Positions 24,189-31,814 of a DNA stretch of 32,606 bases are shown here, piece by piece (within the stretch, counting starts at the first letter, position 1; every line of letters starts with the position of its first letter). The notes below the pieces were generated by a model. It did no database searches, was not told where the DNA came from, and saw only the letters and a list, made by a program, of their open reading frames with translations. Source of the DNA: CAZQYB01 sp964597535. Lineage in GTDB: Bacteria; Planctomycetota; Phycisphaerae; Sedimentisphaerales; Anaerobacaceae. The position numbers were made by a program, and so were the translations under genes. The stretch covers positions 1 to 32,606 of the forward strand of contig CAZQYB010000008.1 of assembly GCA_964597535.1 (NCBI GenBank). The letters run 5' to 3'.

Positions 24189-26305
24189 ATGGCATTTGCT
24201 GATAAATCAACATCATCAGGAACGCTCAATACACCTTCGGCATTCCACAGCAACATTATTCTGGTTGTTGGTTTGGTAACGGTTCTCGCCACCCTTTTAA
24301 TTCCTCTGCCGACCCCTCTACTGGATATGCTTCTGGCCTGCAGTATATCATTGGCAGTGGCCGTGTTAATAATTACTTTATCGTCAAAAGAGGCACTCGA
24401 ATTATCTGCGTTCCCTTCACTGCTTCTTTTCGTAACCCTGTTCCGTCTCTCTCTCAACGTCGCCTCAACCAGATTAATACTTCTACAGGCCGATGCGGGC
24501 AAAATCATCCGGACCTTTGGGGATTTTGTTGCCGGCGGCAGTTTCGTCGTCGGGCTGGTAATTTTCTTAATCCTTGTTGTTATCCAATTTATAGTAATCA
24601 CAAAAGGAGCTGAGCGAATAAGCGAAGTGTCTGCTCGTTTTACCCTTGATGCTATGCCCGGCAAGCAAATGGCAATCGACGCAGACCTTAACGCAGGAGC
24701 TATTACCGAGGAGCAGGCCAACAAACGCAGAGCAAAAATTGTCAAGGAAAGCGAATTCTATGGTGCAATGGATGGTGCCAGCAAATTCATTCGCGGTGAT
24801 GCCAAGGCCGGCCTGATAATCACCGTGGTTAACATCATTGGCGGAATAGCTATGGGTCTCTCACAGGGCGATACCGTTGCAGACGCGGTAAAGACTTATT
24901 CTATTCTTTCAATCGGCGATGGACTTGTTACCCAGATACCCTCGATGATAATCTCTGTAAGTTCGGGTTTTCTGGTGACGAAAATCTCTTCAAAGTACAG
25001 CGTCGGCCAGGACCTTGGCAGGCAGTTTCTTAAGGCCGGTCAACCACTGACGATGGCATCTTTCGTTATCGCGGCGATGGTACTGGTGCCGGGCCTGCCT
25101 AAAATACCCTTTTTATTGTTGGCCACCGGCACCGCCATCATTGGACGAGTCGCAGCCAAATCCGAAAAGGCCCATGAGAAAAAGCCGGAAACAATATCGC
25201 AGCAAGCAAAGGCAAAGAAGCAACCGGTCGAAGACCTTCTTGATATCGACAGAGTTTCTATAAACGTCGGTGTACGATTGATTAGTATGGTTGACCCTCG
25301 TAAAGACAGCACTATCTTCGAGCGCATTGGAGCACTGCGAAGAAGATTTGCCCAGCAGCTCGGCATCGTTATCCCTCTGGTTCGACTGCGGGACAATATC
25401 AACCTCGAACCGACTACTTACGAGATTCGCTTCGTTGACCATACAGTAGCAAAGGGGCGATTAGAACCTGATATGTTCCTCGCTATGGATTCCGGTAATG
25501 TCGAAACCAAAGTTAAGGGCATACAAACTACCGAACCAGTTTACGGCTTACCGGCCTTGTGGATTGCGCCAGTTGACAGAGAAAAAGCCGGACTGAACGG
25601 ATATACTGTTATCGACCCTGAATCCGTTTTTATCACACACTTGTCCGAAACACTAAAAAAACACGCTGATGAGTTGCTGACTCGTGAAGATGTTCAACTC
25701 CTCGTTGACCGACTTCGCAAAACTCAGCCGTCATTGGTCGGAGAAATTGTTGGTGAGCTGGTACCTATGGGACTGCTTCAAACCGTACTTAAAAATCTCT
25801 TGGCAAGTGGAATACCGATTCGTGAACTGACTACCATACTTGAATCGCTGGGAGAGCATGCTTCTAAAACCAAAAACACCGATGCTTTGACAGAGATGGT
25901 TCGAAAACGCCTGAGCAGAACCATTACCGAACAGCATAAGGACGACGCCGGTAAAATTTCGGCCATAACGCTGGAACCCGTACTTGAACATCAGATGACC
26001 TCAACTTTGCGACAGGAAGCAGATGGAATAAACATGGCTTTGCCGACCGAGACAGCAATGGATATAAGCAGAAAAATCGCAGAAGCCTGGAAAATGGCTA
26101 TGGACAAAAATAAGGACAAGGTGGTTTTGCTGTGCGATTCGAGATTGAGAGGGCCTCTATNNNNNNNNNNGTGCCGCCGTTGCCCGTGGTGGCCTATGAT
26201 GAAATCGTGCTCGGAACCGAAGTAGAACCAATAGAAGTTATATCCGGTCGGCAAGCTGACTCGACAGCCGACAGGGAAAAAGAACTTAGCGGTGTTTCAA
26301 ATTGA
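24189..26305 (+). CDS. flhA: Flagellar export gate protein FlhA, interrupted by an assembly gap
   Basis: FlhA is the large export-gate subunit of the flagellar type III system. The N-terminal half has the multi-pass membrane region and the family signature RFTLDAMPGKQMAIDADLNA (residues about 150-170); the C-terminal half is the cytoplasmic domain. Ten N bases at 26161-26170 interrupt it after residue 657. After the gap a different frame gives VPPLPVVAYDEIVLGTEVEP and a stop at 26303-26305; this matches the normal FlhA ending (LP-VLSY-EI), so the gene is probably intact in the organism. For the frames to join, the true gap length must leave remainder 2 on division by 3, so ten is a placeholder or an error. 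Confidence 0.95.
26161..26170. other. Assembly gap of ten N bases inside flhA
   Basis: The only ambiguous bases in the window. The reading frame upstream and the recognisable FlhA C-terminus downstream are out of register by the written length, so the number of missing bases is not ten. Comparison with usual FlhA spacing suggests about seven residues are missing (inference). Confidence 0.98.
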
Positions 26306-26335
26306 AAAATGTAAATTGGGAATGGTAGATTGATT

Positions 26336-26593
26336 ATGCCATTAAACGCTCGAACAATTGCGGTAAGCATCGCCGTTATATGCTTTTTCGGCTTGAGCTT
26401 CATCGGCTTGACCTGTGGGCTTTCGACGTTCATTTGCTGGAAAAGAGCTATTGTAGGGGCAGTGCTTGCGTATATAGCGGTGGTTTGTGCTGTAAAAGTA
26501 ATTAATGCTATTTTGATGAACGCGATGATTGCAAACCAAATGAATCGACAAAAGGAAAAAAACAGTGACGATACAGACGAAAAAGATTCCTGA
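26336..26593 (+). CDS. Small two-helix membrane protein between flhA and fliA
   Basis: An 85-residue protein with two hydrophobic helices (about residues 7-28 and 36-58) and a charged C-terminal tail (QMNRQKEKNSDDTDEKDS). I choose the ATG at 26336; a TTG two codons earlier is possible. It overlaps the fliA GTG start by 29 bases, so the two are translationally coupled. No family recognised. In many bacteria flhF and flhG sit between flhA and fliA; this is not either of them. Function unknown. Confidence 0.65.
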   Translation: MPLNARTIAVSIAVICFFGLSFIGLTCGLSTFICWKRAIVGAVLAYIAVVCAVKVINAILMNAMIANQMNRQKEKNSDDTDEKDS

Positions 26594-27368
26594 ACGTCCG
26601 ATTGTTAAAAACGGTCAAAAGCGTGTAAATACCGTTACCATGAGGGCATACTACAGCCAGAAGGGGGATTCTGTCGAGAATGAATGGATAGGTGAGTTCT
26701 TGCCTATGGTTCGTAAAATAGTTCAACGGGTGATAACATATCTAAAGCCCCCCTTATCATTCGAAGATTTGGTCTCTGCAGGGACTGTTGGTCTCATCAA
26801 GGCTGCCCGTGATTTCGACTCCTCTCACAAGGCCGAGTTCAAAACCTATGCCTATATTAAAATCAAAGGAGCCATTCTTGATGAACTAAGGGGCTGGTCG
26901 TTTGTGCCTGCAAATCTCAATAAACAGGTTCGTGACGCCTTTAGACTTAGCCAGAAAATTACCGAGCAGACCGGCACCCCACCTACTGATGCCGAATTAG
27001 CCGAAAAGCTCGGAATAACTCTTGATAAACTTTACGAAACATTTGAGAAAGCTCGTGCGCAGCATTTCATTTCAATCGATGGATTTGCAGATGATACGCC
27101 TGCGCTGAGCAGCCTTTTGCCAACAGTCAATACAACGACCCCGGACAAGCAGGTCGAACGAACCGAGCTTATAGATGAGTTGGCCGACGCAATACAGCAG
27201 TTGCCCGAGAGAAGGCGGCAAATTATTCTACTTTATTATCAGCAGTACCTGACGATGAAGCAAATTGCCAAGGTTTTCAAAATTACAGAGTCGCGTGTTA
27301 GCCAACTGCACGCAAGCGCTCTATTTAACCTGTTTGTAAAATTGAGGCAATGGAAAGATGGCGGATAA
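26565..27368 (+). CDS. fliA: Flagellar sigma factor sigma-28
   Basis: FliA directs RNA polymerase to late flagellar genes. The 267-residue protein has region 2 (LPMVRKIVQRVITYLKPPLS, FEDLVSAGTVGLIKAARDFD, then FKTYAYIKIKGAILDELRGW), region 3 and region 4 (LPERRRQIILLYYQQYLTMK, then QIAKVFKITESRVSQLHASA). The GTG at 26565 is preceded by AAAGGA at a good distance; an ATG at 26641 lacks a site and would remove 25 residues. Its likely anti-sigma factor FlgM is encoded in the same operon, about 1.9 kb downstream. Confidence 0.95.
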   Translation: MTIQTKKIPERPIVKNGQKRVNTVTMRAYYSQKGDSVENEWIGEFLPMVRKIVQRVITYLKPPLSFEDLVSAGTVGLIKAARDFDSSHKAEFKTYAYIKIKGAILDELRGWSFVPANLNKQVRDAFRLSQKITEQTGTPPTDAELAEKLGITLDKLYETFEKARAQHFISIDGFADDTPALSSLLPTVNTTTPDKQVERTELIDELADAIQQLPERRRQIILLYYQQYLTMKQIAKVFKITESRVSQLHASALFNLFVKLRQWKDGG

Positions 27369-27582
27369 TGATTCCAATATAATAAAGCCAGTGGAAGGTC
27401 TGTATAATATTACAGGTTTAACTCCCACAAAACGTCGTGAGCAGAGAAAACGCCGGCAGAACCTGCGTGAGGAAGAGGAGCAGGAACCCGAACAAGAGCT
27501 AAACGAGCCGGTTGACGAACAGGACTTAAGCGAACTCAACAAAAGCGAAAGTGATGAGAACGGTATTGATTATTGTGCTTAA
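27358..27582 (+). CDS. Small highly charged protein downstream of fliA
   Basis: A 74-residue, probably soluble and mostly disordered protein: a basic run (PTKRREQRKRRQNLRE, about residues 23-38) is followed by an acidic Glu/Asp-rich tail. It overlaps the end of fliA by 11 bases, the usual sign of a real coupled gene. No family recognised. Possible regulator or chaperone-like peptide of the flagellar operon, but nothing in the sequence proves it. Confidence 0.55.
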   Translation: MADNDSNIIKPVEGLYNITGLTPTKRREQRKRRQNLREEEEQEPEQELNEPVDEQDLSELNKSESDENGIDYCA

Positions 27583-27629
27583 ATCGGGACTGTCACCGTG
27601 CAAAAAAGAGCGAAAGGTTAGGATAACAA

Positions 27630-27893
27630 ATGGAAAAAACAGCGGGGCGCATTCTAAAGGCCGGTAACGTTAAACTCGAAGGCCAGTTTCATCTCGACTT
27701 GGTCCAGGCCGGCCCGAGTCTGCCAAAGCAGAAAGAGACTGCCTCGACCACGCCAACGGCGCGTATTGTGGAAAACCACCCCGAATTTGCTGTTGTGGAA
27801 ATAACCTGTTCCTGTGGTGCAAGAACGCATTTGAAATGTGAGTATGCCGGTGCCGACGCATCTGTCGACACCGTACCCGGTCAAAAAAAATAA
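27630..27893 (+). CDS. Small cysteine-motif protein
   Basis: An 87-residue protein with AGGA seven bases before the ATG. The second half contains ITCSCGARTHLKCEYAG, with Cys60, Cys62 and Cys70 in a C-x-C-x7-C pattern that could bind metal or form disulfides. The N-terminus (RILKAGNVKLEGQFHLDL) recalls the start of FliH-type proteins but is too short to be one. No family recognised. The gene lies between the charged protein and the first lipoprotein, in the same direction. Confidence 0.6.
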   Translation: MEKTAGRILKAGNVKLEGQFHLDLVQAGPSLPKQKETASTTPTARIVENHPEFAVVEITCSCGARTHLKCEYAGADASVDTVPGQKK

Positions 27894-27909
27894 TTTGGAG
27901 AAAAGTACA

Positions 27910-28521
27910 ATGAAAGCTAACAAAAAAATTATGCTTTTTCTGATTCTGTTCTCGACATCGTCAGGATTAATATTTCTGCTGTCGGGCTGCATAACTTTTC
28001 AGGACCCTGTGAAGATTCCTCTGTCGCCCGACTCCGCGCAAATGCAGCAAACCGGTTCCGTCGAAAAAAGATTCCAAAAACCCGTTCAACAAAGCCCAAC
28101 TGCGGTAGAGTCCGCGATAGAACTGTCGAAAAAATACGCCAAACTCTCCGAAGAGGCAACTGTGCTGAGGCAGAAAAATCAGGGTTTTATTGCTGAGAAC
28201 CACCAGTTTAAAAACCAGGTTGTTTCTCTTGAGACTCAATTGCAGCAAACGCAAAAGGAGTTGACCGAGGCAAATGACCTTCTGATTGAGATGCGTATCG
28301 AATTGAATAACTGGAAAGCTGATGTCCTCGGTTTCCGCGGTGAGATGCGCGGCGCCGAGAAAGCACAACTGGAAGCACTGTTTAAGATACTCAAGGTTCT
28401 CGGCGGAGAGGTCAAGGCAGAATCAACCCACGCTGAGAATATAGACTCAACTGCCGTATCGCAAAGCAAGTCTCCCCAGCCGGCGTCGCTGGAAACTCCA
28501 GTCTTAGGTGAAACCAAATGA
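27910..28521 (+). CDS. Coiled-coil lipoprotein
   Basis: A 203-residue protein with a signal peptide ending in the lipobox LSGC (Cys27), so likely a lipoprotein facing the periplasm. Residues about 75-165 form a long coiled coil (ELSKKYAKLSEEATVLRQKN, then VVSLETQLQQTQKELTEAND). I start at the ATG at 27910, with GGAG ten bases upstream. Its stop overlaps the start of the next lipoprotein gene (ATGA). No family recognised; the pair with the next gene suggests a joint envelope role. Confidence 0.72.
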   Translation: MKANKKIMLFLILFSTSSGLIFLLSGCITFQDPVKIPLSPDSAQMQQTGSVEKRFQKPVQQSPTAVESAIELSKKYAKLSEEATVLRQKNQGFIAENHQFKNQVVSLETQLQQTQKELTEANDLLIEMRIELNNWKADVLGFRGEMRGAEKAQLEALFKILKVLGGEVKAESTHAENIDSTAVSQSKSPQPASLETPVLGETK

Positions 28522-29192
28522 ATAATATAAGAAAATTATTACTCTTACTGCTGCCGTTTCTTTCGTTAGGCTGCCAGCTTTATACAACCGACATACCCGC
28601 GGCGGACTACTATTATCTAAATCCAACCAAGGATTTATCTGCTATCGGCAGGGTTGCCATTGTTGAACTGGACAACGATTCGAGTTATCCGGCAATTCGC
28701 ACCGATGTAACCGAAGCGCTTTTCCAGGCACTGCAAAAAAAGCAGGTTTTCGGTTTGACTCTTGTCCGTCAAAGCGATCCTGCGTGGCGGAGCTTGCAGT
28801 TGGATACGAACTCAACATATACCCTTGACCAATTATTTGCAATCCGCAAGGCATTAAAGTGTGATGCGATATTGACCGGCACCATTACCGATTATAAGCC
28901 TTATTATCCCCATATGGCCATTGGACTTCGCTTGAAGCTTGTGGACCTGAGGGATGGGCAATTAGTATGGGCTCTTGAGCAAATCTGGGACAGTGCCGAT
29001 AAAACAACTGAATATCGCATAAAAGACTATTCCCACAGTCAGATGCGTTCCGGTTTTGCGCCTTTTCATGAAGAGTTGGTGGTTGTCAGTTCGCTTAAGT
29101 TTATCAAGTTCGTAACTTATGAAGTAGCTGAAACACTAAGGACCAAAAAGCGAGTTCAAAGAGGTACTGTTCTTGTTCTAAAGGGCCGTTAG
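28518..29192 (+). CDS. Lipoprotein with CsgG/LpoB-like fold features
   Basis: A 224-residue protein with signal peptide and lipobox LSLGC (Cys19). The mature part has the alternating pattern of CsgG/LpoB/FlgO-type domains: GRVAIVELDN, then a helix (DVTEALFQALQKK), then ALKCDAILTGTITDYKPYYP, and LRLKLVDLRDGQLVWALEQI. Related lipoproteins in Vibrio (FlgO) and others sit at the outer membrane around flagella or secretion pores. AGGTGA precedes the ATG. Assignment to this superfamily is by pattern only; the flagellar role is inferred from the operon. Confidence 0.68.
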   Translation: MNNIRKLLLLLLPFLSLGCQLYTTDIPAADYYYLNPTKDLSAIGRVAIVELDNDSSYPAIRTDVTEALFQALQKKQVFGLTLVRQSDPAWRSLQLDTNSTYTLDQLFAIRKALKCDAILTGTITDYKPYYPHMAIGLRLKLVDLRDGQLVWALEQIWDSADKTTEYRIKDYSHSQMRSGFAPFHEELVVVSSLKFIKFVTYEVAETLRTKKRVQRGTVLVLKGR

Positions 29193-29225
29193 CTTTGAAA
29201 AGATGAAAATTTCGTCAAAAAAAGT

Positions 29226-29252
29226 TAAAGTTTTGCAAAAAACTTGCGAAAA
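29226..29252 (+). promoter_or_regulatory. Possible sigma-28 promoter for flgM
   Basis: TAAAGTTT (29226-29233) matches the enteric sigma-28 -35 box fully; after 11 bases TGCGAAAA matches 5 of 8 positions of GCCGATAA. The start would be near 29259, about 31 bases before the flgM ATG. A separate FliA promoter for flgM is the usual arrangement in enteric bacteria. The -10 box is weak. Confidence 0.35.
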
Positions 29253-29290
29253 GAATTACGGATTGAGAATTTTAAAAGACCGATAATACA

Positions 29291-29560
29291 ATGATAGAGA
29301 AGATAGATACCAGTCAAACCCAGGAGTTTTTGAAAAAACCGTCGTCCGGGCAGCCTAATTCTGCCGAGGCTCTTCCAAACAATGGTGCGGATGTCTCCTT
29401 GCAGCTCAATTATGCCTCTTTCATTGATAAGGCAACCCAGACCCATCAAACGGACCCCAAGGATGTCCAACGAGCACACGAGCTTTTGCTGTCAGGCCAA
29501 CTTGAGAGTCCGGAGAAGGTTCGAGCAGCGGCAGAAAGCATCCTAAGGCTTGGTATATAA
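29291..29560 (+). CDS. flgM: Anti-sigma-28 factor FlgM
   Basis: FlgM holds FliA inactive until it is exported through the finished hook. The 89-residue protein has a disordered N-terminal half and the family C-terminus: DVQRAHELLLSGQLESPEKV, then RAAAESILRLGI, which forms the sigma-binding helices. No clear ribosome site is seen just before the ATG. It closes the flagellar operon, followed after 85 bases by a terminator-like stem-loop. Confidence 0.85.
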   Translation: MIEKIDTSQTQEFLKKPSSGQPNSAEALPNNGADVSLQLNYASFIDKATQTHQTDPKDVQRAHELLLSGQLESPEKVRAAAESILRLGI

Positions 29561-29644
29561 AAGTCTAATAACAGGAAACTATTAAATCACAAGGTTGACC
29601 ACGGAGGGCTGAAACCGTACACCTTAACGGATTATATGGGACTC

Positions 29645-29700
29645 GGCGAGGATGTTTGGTTTATTGGTCACCCCCAAATCCATCACCTCGCCATTTTTTG
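29645..29700 (+). terminator. Probable rho-independent terminator after flgM
   Basis: GGCGAGG (29645-29651) pairs with CCTCGCC (29686-29692); inner TTTGG and CCAAA add a second helix, and ATTTTTTG follows directly. The bulges make it imperfect, but stem plus T-run at the operon end fit a terminator. It also argues that the next gene starts at 29749 and not at an upstream in-frame ATG at 29656. Confidence 0.65.
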
Positions 29701-29748
29701 TTTCCAAACTGGGTCGAACACCGAAACATTGTACTGGAACCATCAGAT

Positions 29749-30219
29749 ATGGAATTAGAAACCACAATTAAGAGTAAATTTAGAAGGCTTTGGAAATACT
29801 ATATCCTGCAAAGCTTATTGGCTGCCTCTGCTCTGTTCATCCTCGTACTCATCCTCGGCAGAAACAGAATGGTCTTAGTCAGCTCAATGGGTGCCACTTC
29901 CTTTATTGTCTTCGCGATGCCCAAGACCGTCTCCGCACAGACCAGACATGTTATTGGCGGACATCTGGTTGGCCTGGCCTCCGGAACCATATTTTACTTC
30001 GCCACCCTGCCTTATTTCTTTGAGTACCCCCTCGCGGTTGGAATTGCTATCTGTGTTATGGTAGCTTTGGATGTCGAACATCCCCCTGCTGCCGGTACAG
30101 CTTTGGCCGTCGTAATAAATGAGGTCTCACCTGATGTCTTTGTTACTATAATGGTAAGTGCATTATTGCTGTCTCAATGCCGCTACTACCTTAGAAACTA
30201 CTTAAAAGATTTGGTATAA
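29749..30219 (+). CDS. HPP family membrane protein
   Basis: The 156-residue protein has four hydrophobic helices and the family hallmark HPPAAGTAL in the third-to-fourth helix region (VALDVEHPPAAGTALAVV), with the typical GATSFIVFAMP segment earlier (usual pattern GA-A-LLF). HPP proteins are small integral membrane proteins, some linked to nitrite transport in chloroplasts and cyanobacteria; the substrate here is unknown. I choose the ATG at 29749 because the upstream frame crosses the flgM terminator. It is separate from the flagellar operon. Confidence 0.85.
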   Translation: MELETTIKSKFRRLWKYYILQSLLAASALFILVLILGRNRMVLVSSMGATSFIVFAMPKTVSAQTRHVIGGHLVGLASGTIFYFATLPYFFEYPLAVGIAICVMVALDVEHPPAAGTALAVVINEVSPDVFVTIMVSALLLSQCRYYLRNYLKDLV

Positions 30220-30749
30220 ATTACCCTGCTTTGCTTCGAGACCTCCCGCCTGTAAATCACAAAGCCGCGCCTCAAGCGTAACAATCAAGAATCTGCCCCA
30301 CCAAACCATCGTCTGCAAATTCTCTTGTTATGTTTAACCGACCTGTATGGACAACCGAATTGCTGGGGTCGCTGACATTTGCAGTAACAGTATTGCCTCT
30401 CTTGTGGTGTCTATCATTTGACCGGCTTGAATGCCGTAATGCACTACTGCCTTCGATAAGAGGAACAGAACCAATAACTCGACAGGAAATTCTCTTTACC
30501 ATTTCATCACACCCCAATAAAAACTATGCTACCAAATTCGAACAACTAATTCAAGGAAAATCGAGCCGGCCTGAGCTACAAACCTGATACTTTCTTTGCT
30601 CAAGGCGATACTGTTCTTGATAAAGCAATATTATAGGAACAGGGGGGAAAATTTATGATGGATATCTATCGAGTTCGCGGCTAAAATAATCTTGTGTTTG
30701 CCTTGGTTTCGAATTTCAGTATTCGGCTTGCCAGATAGGGAATTTACTG
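30220..30749. other. Gene-poor region with two overlapping weak open frames
   Basis: No gene can be called firmly. On the minus strand, a frame of about 77 codons (30272-30505) has a GGGG tract upstream and reads like soluble protein in places (VSDPSNSVVHTGRLNITREF); on the plus strand, 30330-30587 overlaps it with no ribosome site. At most one is real. The minus-strand frame could be a remnant of a larger gene. No terminator, RNA gene or repeat was recognised. Confidence 0.35.
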
Positions 30750-30950
30750 ATGCAAATCATTGCCCAATGTCCTGGATGTGGCAGCAACTGGCTTCTAAAC
30801 GCCGGTTCCGCCGACAAAAGGATAAGGTGCCACAAATGCCACAGACTATTCAGAGTTCCTAAATTGGAAGAGGTGCCGAAAGCTGTTAAGGTAATAAAGC
30901 AGGCAAAGGGTGCTATTTATGTGGACGAAGCAGGTAAAACCTATGGCTAA
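30750..30950 (+). CDS. Small zinc-ribbon protein
   Basis: A 66-residue protein with two CxxC knuckles: Cys7 and Cys10 in CPGCGSNW, and Cys27 and Cys30 in RCHKCHRLFRVP. This is the zinc-ribbon pattern seen at the N-terminus of many planctomycete and deltaproteobacterial proteins (MJ0042-like). The rest is a short tail ending YVDEAGKTYG. It stands alone; the role (nucleic acid or protein contact) is unknown. Confidence 0.72.
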   Translation: MQIIAQCPGCGSNWLLNAGSADKRIRCHKCHRLFRVPKLEEVPKAVKVIKQAKGAIYVDEAGKTYG

Positions 30951-30992
30951 AACCTGCCGATTATCTGGGATTATCTGAGATGACGATTGCAG

Positions 30993-31409
30993 CTATCCAT
31001 TACCAGGTTGCGAAGATTTCTTGTGGGCTTTTTCAGGAACAGTTTTAGACTGGGGGATTTTCTTCATTGTTGGTTTGGGCTGTTCGATACCAAGGGCCTT
31101 TTCAATTCTTGCTATCCTTTTGCAAAGCTCTGTTAATTTACTATCGATGGAGTCCAATGTCTTATCTAAGCCTTGAACGTCCGTGCCAATCCTGGTTAGG
31201 TTCATTTCCATCAGGTCCATATACCGTTCCATCAAACGTTCGTAGGCATCTATGGCCCGGGCTGCATCGGTTCTGTATTCGGGTAGGGTAATTTCCGGGC
31301 GTAGCTCGTAAGTTTTTTCGCCGCCCTGAGTTGACGTGGAAAACAAAACCGCAGCTATGCAGCATACTAAACCTGCGGCAACAGCCAATAAATTCTTTTT
31401 TGTTCTCAT
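30993..31409 (-). CDS. Small exported coiled-coil protein
   Basis: A 138-residue protein with a signal peptide (residues 1 to about 28, LLAVAAGLVCCIAAVLFSTS). The mature part has a helix with heptad spacing (about 50-110, YERLMERYMDLMEMNLTRIG, then LDKTLDSIDSKLTELCKRIA) and a Lys/Pro/Ser-rich tail. I choose the ATG at 31409, with AGGAG nine bases upstream; the frame extends further but without a site. No family recognised. A perfect sigma-28 -10 sequence lies upstream. Confidence 0.65.
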   Translation of the reverse strand: MRTKKNLLAVAAGLVCCIAAVLFSTSTQGGEKTYELRPEITLPEYRTDAARAIDAYERLMERYMDLMEMNLTRIGTDVQGLDKTLDSIDSKLTELCKRIARIEKALGIEQPKPTMKKIPQSKTVPEKAHKKSSQPGNG

Positions 31410-31456
31410 CTGATTATCTCCTATTTCGCCTTTTTTGGGTTTTAGACCATATCTGT

Positions 31457-31464
31457 TTATCGGC
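31457..31464 (-). promoter_or_regulatory. Possible sigma-28 -10 box upstream of the exported coiled-coil gene
   Basis: On the minus strand the sequence is GCCGATAA, identical to the enteric sigma-28 -10 box, about 48 bases upstream of the ATG. The region where the -35 box should lie (TATTCAGG) fits poorly. If real, the exported protein belongs to the late flagellar regulon. Confidence 0.3.
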
Positions 31465-31523
31465 TGAGAGCAAGCCCTGAATATCAAATATTCGAAAAAA
31501 ACTGTATTTGTGACGAAAAGCAT

Positions 31524-31814
31524 TTGAGCTTTAATTAACTCTACTTTAAGGCATGGAGCACATCAGTCAAGTTTGTCCCCGATGGAAGCGAAGGGCTTTT
31601 CGCAGCAGTTGAACGTTGTTTCCTGAATGCTCATCAACCAAGGCACGAATAAGAAATAGCAAAATATAAAAAAATCTAAAGTTTTGGGGGAATTTCTCGA
31701 AAATAACAAGGGTAAGTATATGGAAAACAAACATAGTGTTGAGTTCCTGTTGCTATATGGATAAAGTTCCAAAAAGCTTTCAGACAAAGTGGCAAAAATA
31801 ATCAGGCCTGATAA
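31524..31814. other. AT-rich intergenic region
   Basis: About 290 bases between divergent genes. A minus-strand frame at 31563-31787 is Phe/Leu/Ser-rich, overlaps nothing useful and has no credible ribosome site, so I do not call it. No repeat or clear promoter was recognised. Confidence 0.4.

Noticed and set aside
24189..26225. flhA ending at 26225 as a truncated protein
   Set aside because: That stop is in a frame reached only by treating ten N bases as real codons; the true FlhA C-terminus is readable in another frame to 26305.
29279..29286. ACCGATAA as a sigma-28 -10 box for flgM
   Set aside because: It lies five bases before the ATG, would give a leaderless transcript, and no -35 box is present at the right distance.
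29656..29748. Longer N-terminus of the HPP protein from an upstream ATG
   Set aside because: The extension runs through the terminator-like stem-loop and T-run after flgM, and HPP proteins do not need it.
31563..31787. 74-codon minus-strand frame rich in Phe, Leu and Ser
   Set aside because: AT-rich intergenic sequence read by chance; no ribosome site or conserved feature.
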